A stretch of DNA of 10,427 nt from Acetobacteraceae bacterium (lineage in GTDB: Bacteria; Pseudomonadota; Alphaproteobacteria; Acetobacterales; Acetobacteraceae). The notes beneath the pieces were generated by a model. That model had not been told where the DNA came from and did no database searches. It saw only the letters and a program-made list of their open reading frames with translations. The first letter of the stretch is position 1. Each line of letters starts with the position of its first letter. The stretch covers positions 1-10,427 of the forward strand of contig DAHWNE010000271.1 in the NCBI GenBank assembly GCA_027340195.1. Direction: 5' to 3'. Below are positions 7,845 to 10,427 of the stretch, one piece after another. The position numbers and the translations under genes were made by a program.

Positions 7845-8883
7845 TACCCCTCCGCCGGCCGGCGCGTTGCTGGCCTGGTACGACCGCCACCGCCGGGAGC
7901 TGCCCTGGCGCGCCGCCGCCGGGGTCGGCCAGGATCCCTATCGGGTGTTCCTGTCGGAGGCGATGCTGCAACAGACCACCGTCGCCGCGGTGATACCCTA
8001 CTGGCACCGCTTCGTCAGCCGCTTTCCGGACGTGGCGGCGCTGGCGGCGGCGCCGCTCGACGCCGTGCTCGCCGCCTGGGCCGGGCTCGGCTATTACGCG
8101 CGGGCCCGCAACCTGCACGCCGGCGCCCGGGCGGTGGTGGCGGCCGGCGGCTTCCCGCGTGATCTCCCTGGGCTGCGCGCCCTGCCGGGGGTCGGCCCCT
8201 ATACCGCCGCCGCCATCGGCGCCATCGCCTTCGGGCTGCCGGTGGTGCCGGTGGACGGCAATGTTTCGCGCGTCGCCGCCCGGGTTGCCGCCGTCACCAC
8301 CCCGTTGCCCGCCGCCCGGGCCGCCATCGCCGCCGCCGCCGCCGCCCTGGGCGAGGATGCGCAGGCGCGCGCCCGGCCGGGGGATTTCGCCCAGGCGCTG
8401 TTCGATCTCGGCGCCCTGGTCTGCACGCCGAAATCCCCGCGCTGCCTGGGCTGCCCCTGGCGGGACGGGTGCGCGGCCCATGCGCGCGGGATCGCCGCCG
8501 ATCTGCCGCGCAAGGCGCCGAAGCCGTCGCGCCCGGCCCGGTTCGGCGCGCATTTCTGGCTGACCGATGCCGCCGGGCGGGTGCTGTTGCGCCGCCGCCC
8601 GCAGTCGGGCCTGCTCGGCGGCATGATGGAACTGCCGGGGACCCCCTGGCGCGCCGCCCCCTGGACCATGGCGGAGGCGCTGGCCGCCGCGCCGCTGCCG
8701 GCCGCCTGGCGCGCGCTGGGCCAGGTGCGCCACGGCTTCACCCATTTCACCCTGACCCTCGATCTCTACGCCGCCGAGGCCGCCGCCATCGGCGCCTTGG
8801 GCGAGCTGCACCCGGCCGATGCGTTGGCCGGCGCGGCCCTGCCCTCGGTGATGCGCAAATGCGTGGCCCTGGCGCGGGGATGA
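7828..8883 (+). CDS. mutY: A/G-specific adenine glycosylase MutY
   Basis: 351 aa DNA-repair enzyme that removes adenine paired with 8-oxoguanine. The catalytic Glu44 lies in FLSEAMLQQTTVA; the helix-hairpin-helix is LPGVGPYTAAAIGAIAFG (119-136), with Tyr125; the catalytic Asp143 is in VDGNVSRVAARV. The iron-sulfur cluster ligands are complete: Cys199-x6-Cys206-x2-Cys209-x5-Cys215. The C-terminal NUDIX-like domain that reads 8-oxoguanine starts near 235 (ARFGAHFWL) and includes LLGGMMELPGTPW and the loop Phe304-Thr305-His306, in place of the more common Phe-Ser-His. The start is GTG at 7828: the frame closes at a TAG (7792-7794) and no other usable start lies between, although no ribosome site is visible. 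A run of six GCC codons gives six alanines (168-173) between the catalytic Asp and the cluster. The gene is divergent from the DUF721 gene and overlaps the next gene by ATGA. Confidence 0.97.
   Translation: MSDPAITPPPAGALLAWYDRHRRELPWRAAAGVGQDPYRVFLSEAMLQQTTVAAVIPYWHRFVSRFPDVAALAAAPLDAVLAAWAGLGYYARARNLHAGARAVVAAGGFPRDLPGLRALPGVGPYTAAAIGAIAFGLPVVPVDGNVSRVAARVAAVTTPLPAARAAIAAAAAALGEDAQARARPGDFAQALFDLGALVCTPKSPRCLGCPWRDGCAAHARGIAADLPRKAPKPSRPARFGAHFWLTDAAGRVLLRRRPQSGLLGGMMELPGTPWRAAPWTMAEALAAAPLPAAWRALGQVRHGFTHFTLTLDLYAAEAAAIGALGELHPADALAGAALPSVMRKCVALARG
7847..7853 (-). promoter_or_regulatory. Shine-Dalgarno site supporting the longer DUF721 start
   Basis: Read on the minus strand this is GGAGGGG, with GGAGG ending 4 bases before the ATG at 7844. 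It lies inside the mutY coding sequence (codons 7-9), so it may be chance in a GC-rich gene. It is nevertheless the main argument for the 7844 start over 7817. Confidence 0.45.
8329..8346 (+). repeat. (GCC)6 trinucleotide run inside mutY
   Basis: Six consecutive GCC codons encode Ala168-Ala173 in an Ala-rich helix between the catalytic Asp and the iron-sulfur ligands. Length change would stay in frame. Alanine-rich runs are common in genes of this GC content, so no special role is implied. Confidence 0.7.
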
Positions 8884-9989
8884 AAATCCTCGAGGTCGCC
8901 AACGTGGATTTCTCGCTGCGCCAGTTCGTGCTGCCGCTGATGCGCGCCGCGCGCGAAGCCGGCCACGAGGTGATCGGCGTGTCCGCCGACGGTCCGCTGC
9001 TGGCCGATATCCGCGCCGAGGGGTTCCGGGTGGAGACCATCCCCTTCGCGCGCAACCTCTCGCCACGGGCGCATCTCCTCGCCTTCCTCGCCCTGCGTCG
9101 GCTGGTCCGCGCCGAGCGGCCGGGGATGGTCCACGCGCATATGCCGATCAGCGGTTTCCTGGCGCGGCTGGCCGCGCGCAGCCTGGGGGTGAGGCGGATC
9201 GCCTATACCTGCCATGGCTTCCTGTTCAAGCAGGAGGGCAGCCGCGCCCGCCGCGCGATGGCGTTCGTGATGGAATGGCTGGGCGGGCGGCTGACCGACG
9301 TCTTCCTCACCGTCTCCGCCGAGGAGGAAGCGGACGCGCGCCGGCTGCGCATCTTCGCGAACCCGATCGCGGTCGGCAACGGGCGCGACCCCGCGCGGTT
9401 CCGCCCCGACCCGGCGGCGCGCGCCCGGTTGCGCGCCGAGCTCGGCACGCCGGACGGGCGGGTGGTGGTGCTCGCCGTCTCGCGGCTGGTGCGCACCAAG
9501 GGCTACCCGGAGCTGGCGGCGGCGATGCGGGCGGTGCCGGAGGCCGAGCTCTGGGTGGTTGGCGAGCGCCTCGCCTCCGACCCCGGCCCCGATATGGTGG
9601 CGCTGCTCGACGCGGCCGGGCTCGGCGCGCGGCTGCGACGGCTCGGCTATCGCGCCGACATCCCGGCGGTGATGGCGGCGGCCGACATCTTCGTCCTGCC
9701 CAGCTATTTCGAGGGGCTACCGGTTTCGGTCATCGAGGCGATGCTGTGCGGCCTGCCGGTGGTCGCTTCCGACATTCCGGGCCCGCGCGAGCAGGTGATC
9801 GCGGGCGAGACCGGGCTGCTGGTGCCGGTCCATGACGTTCCGGCCCTGGCCGCGGCGCTGTCGCTTCTGACGGCGGACGGCGAGCTGCGCGCGCGCATGG
9901 GCGCCGCGGGGCGGGCGCGCGCCGCGGAGCTGTTCGACGAGCGCAAGGTCATCGCCCGGACCCTGGACCTGCTGGGCCTGGGGGTCTAA
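8880..9989 (+). CDS. Glycosyltransferase family 4 (GT-B fold)
   Basis: 369 aa, probably a cytoplasmic or membrane-associated retaining sugar transferase for a polysaccharide or glycan. The N-terminal acceptor domain (about 1-185) begins [20 protein letters not shown] and contains [19 protein letters not shown] (84-102) and YTCHGF (109-114). The C-terminal donor domain has the SRLVRTKGY motif (201-209, Arg202 and Lys207 expected to touch the donor phosphates), [20 protein letters not shown] (276-295) with Glu278-x7-Glu286, then [17 protein letters not shown]. These are the GT4 hallmarks, also seen in WbpH/EpsF/PglA-like enzymes. The exact sugar and acceptor are not deducible. The ATG at 8880 overlaps the mutY stop as ATGA, and purH follows 11 bases after the stop, so it sits inside a tight housekeeping operon. 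No other polysaccharide gene is nearby. No signal peptide or transmembrane helix is evident. Confidence 0.9.
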   Translation: MKILEVANVDFSLRQFVLPLMRAAREAGHEVIGVSADGPLLADIRAEGFRVETIPFARNLSPRAHLLAFLALRRLVRAERPGMVHAHMPISGFLARLAARSLGVRRIAYTCHGFLFKQEGSRARRAMAFVMEWLGGRLTDVFLTVSAEEEADARRLRIFANPIAVGNGRDPARFRPDPAARARLRAELGTPDGRVVVLAVSRLVRTKGYPELAAAMRAVPEAELWVVGERLASDPGPDMVALLDAAGLGARLRRLGYRADIPAVMAAADIFVLPSYFEGLPVSVIEAMLCGLPVVASDIPGPREQVIAGETGLLVPVHDVPALAAALSLLTADGELRARMGAAGRARAAELFDERKVIARTLDLLGLGV

Positions 9990-10000
9990 TGCGCCGGCCC

Positions 10001-10427
10001 ATGAGCGACATCGTCCCCATCCGCCGCGCCCTGATCTCGGTTTCCGACAAGACCGGACTGGTTCCGTTCGCCGCCGCGCTGGCCGCCGCGGGGGTAGAGA
10101 TTCTCTCCACCGGCGGTTCCGCCGCCGCGCTGCGCACCGCCGGCGTGCCGGTCAAGGATGTCTCCGAGCATACCGGCTTTCCCGAGAGCCTCGACGGGCG
10201 GGTGAAGACCCTGGTGCCGCAGATCCATGGCGGGCTGCTGGGGCGGCGCGATTCGCCGACCCATCAGGCGCAGATGGACGAGCACGGCATCTCCCCGATC
10301 GATCTGCTGGTGGTCAATCTCTACCCGTTCGAGGCTACCGTGGCGCGCGGCGCGGCGGCCGAGGATTGCGTGGAGAATATCGACATCGGCGGCCCGGCGC
10401 TGATCCGTGCCGCCGCCAAGAACCACG
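10001..10427 (+). CDS. purH: Bifunctional purine biosynthesis protein PurH, N-terminal part (cut by window end)
   Basis: The first 142 codons and one base of a gene that continues beyond the window. PurH makes FAICAR and closes it to IMP, the last two steps of purine synthesis. What is visible is the IMP cyclohydrolase domain: [17 protein letters not shown] (8-24), LSTGGSA (35-41), [20 protein letters not shown] (59-78), [12 protein letters not shown] (104-115) and [18 protein letters not shown] (125-142). Asp128 and Lys140 stand 12 apart, like the catalytic Asp125/Lys137 of the human enzyme as I recall it, with Lys69 matching its Lys66. The motif usually written TLHP reads TLVP here. The start at 10001 gives [11 protein letters not shown], nearest to homologues. 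An alternative ATG at 9989 overlaps the glycosyltransferase stop (TAATG), has a G-run 4 bases before it, and would add MRRP. The AICAR transformylase domain lies outside. Confidence 0.95.
   Translation, partial: MSDIVPIRRALISVSDKTGLVPFAAALAAAGVEILSTGGSAAALRTAGVPVKDVSEHTGFPESLDGRVKTLVPQIHGGLLGRRDSPTHQAQMDEHGISPIDLLVVNLYPFEATVARGAAAEDCVENIDIGGPALIRAAAKNH

Noticed and set aside
8469..8879. N-terminal extension of the glycosyltransferase into mutY
   Set aside because: It is an off-frame reading of the mutY 3' end; the GT-B fold begins at the ATG at 8880.
7831..9066. Open frame of 411 codons on the minus strand opposite mutY
   Set aside because: Low-complexity Gly/Arg/Ala sequence, no motif, fully antisense to a well-conserved mutY.

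Overview
This is a dense, high-GC window (by eye roughly 70% G+C) of bacterial chromosome. It looks alphaproteobacterial, most likely Rhodospirillales/Acetobacterales-like. The reasons are the GC content, the GC-biased third codon positions, the mutY/DUF721 (DciA-type) pair placed head to head, and the isovaleryl-CoA dehydrogenase - carboxyltransferase pair. The taxonomic call is inference. I see no tRNA, rRNA, insertion sequence, CRISPR array, phage gene or plasmid gene. Ten protein genes fill almost the whole window. The only stretch without a gene that is longer than 100 bases is 4398-4538.

Left block, 1-1849, plus strand: a two-gene operon of a thiolase-superfamily protein and a Zn-ribbon/OB-fold (DUF35) partner. 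The thiolase-like protein lacks the nucleophilic cysteine and carries two tyrosines 50 residues apart. This looks more like the Ltp2-type acyl-CoA retro-aldolases than a true thiolase.

Second block, 1877-4397, minus strand: a complete ABC importer of the nitrate/sulfonate/taurine (SsuABC/TauABC-like) type, in the order substrate-binding protein, permease, ATPase. The genes overlap by ATGA and GTGA junctions. The substrate cannot be read from the sequence. It converges on the thiolase/DUF35 operon with only 27 bases between the stop codons.

Third block, 4539-7844, minus strand: a DUF721 (DciA-like) gene, then isovaleryl-CoA dehydrogenase (leucine catabolism step 3) and the carboxyltransferase (beta) subunit of methylcrotonyl-CoA carboxylase (step 4). 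The last two are joined by an ATGA overlap. The biotin-carrying alpha subunit, methylglutaconyl-CoA hydratase and HMG-CoA lyase, which often follow, are absent; the ABC importer genes come next instead, after a 141-base gap that holds a 7-bp inverted repeat.

Right block, 7828-10427, plus strand: mutY (adenine glycosylase of the GO DNA-repair system), a GT4-family glycosyltransferase that overlaps it by ATGA, and the start of purH (IMP cyclohydrolase domain), cut by the window end. These three are so tightly packed that they are probably co-transcribed, although their functions are unrelated.

Most of the window is ordinary metabolism and housekeeping. The items most worth a second look are the probable aldolase/DUF35 pair, the split leucine-degradation operon, and the dyad upstream of the importer.
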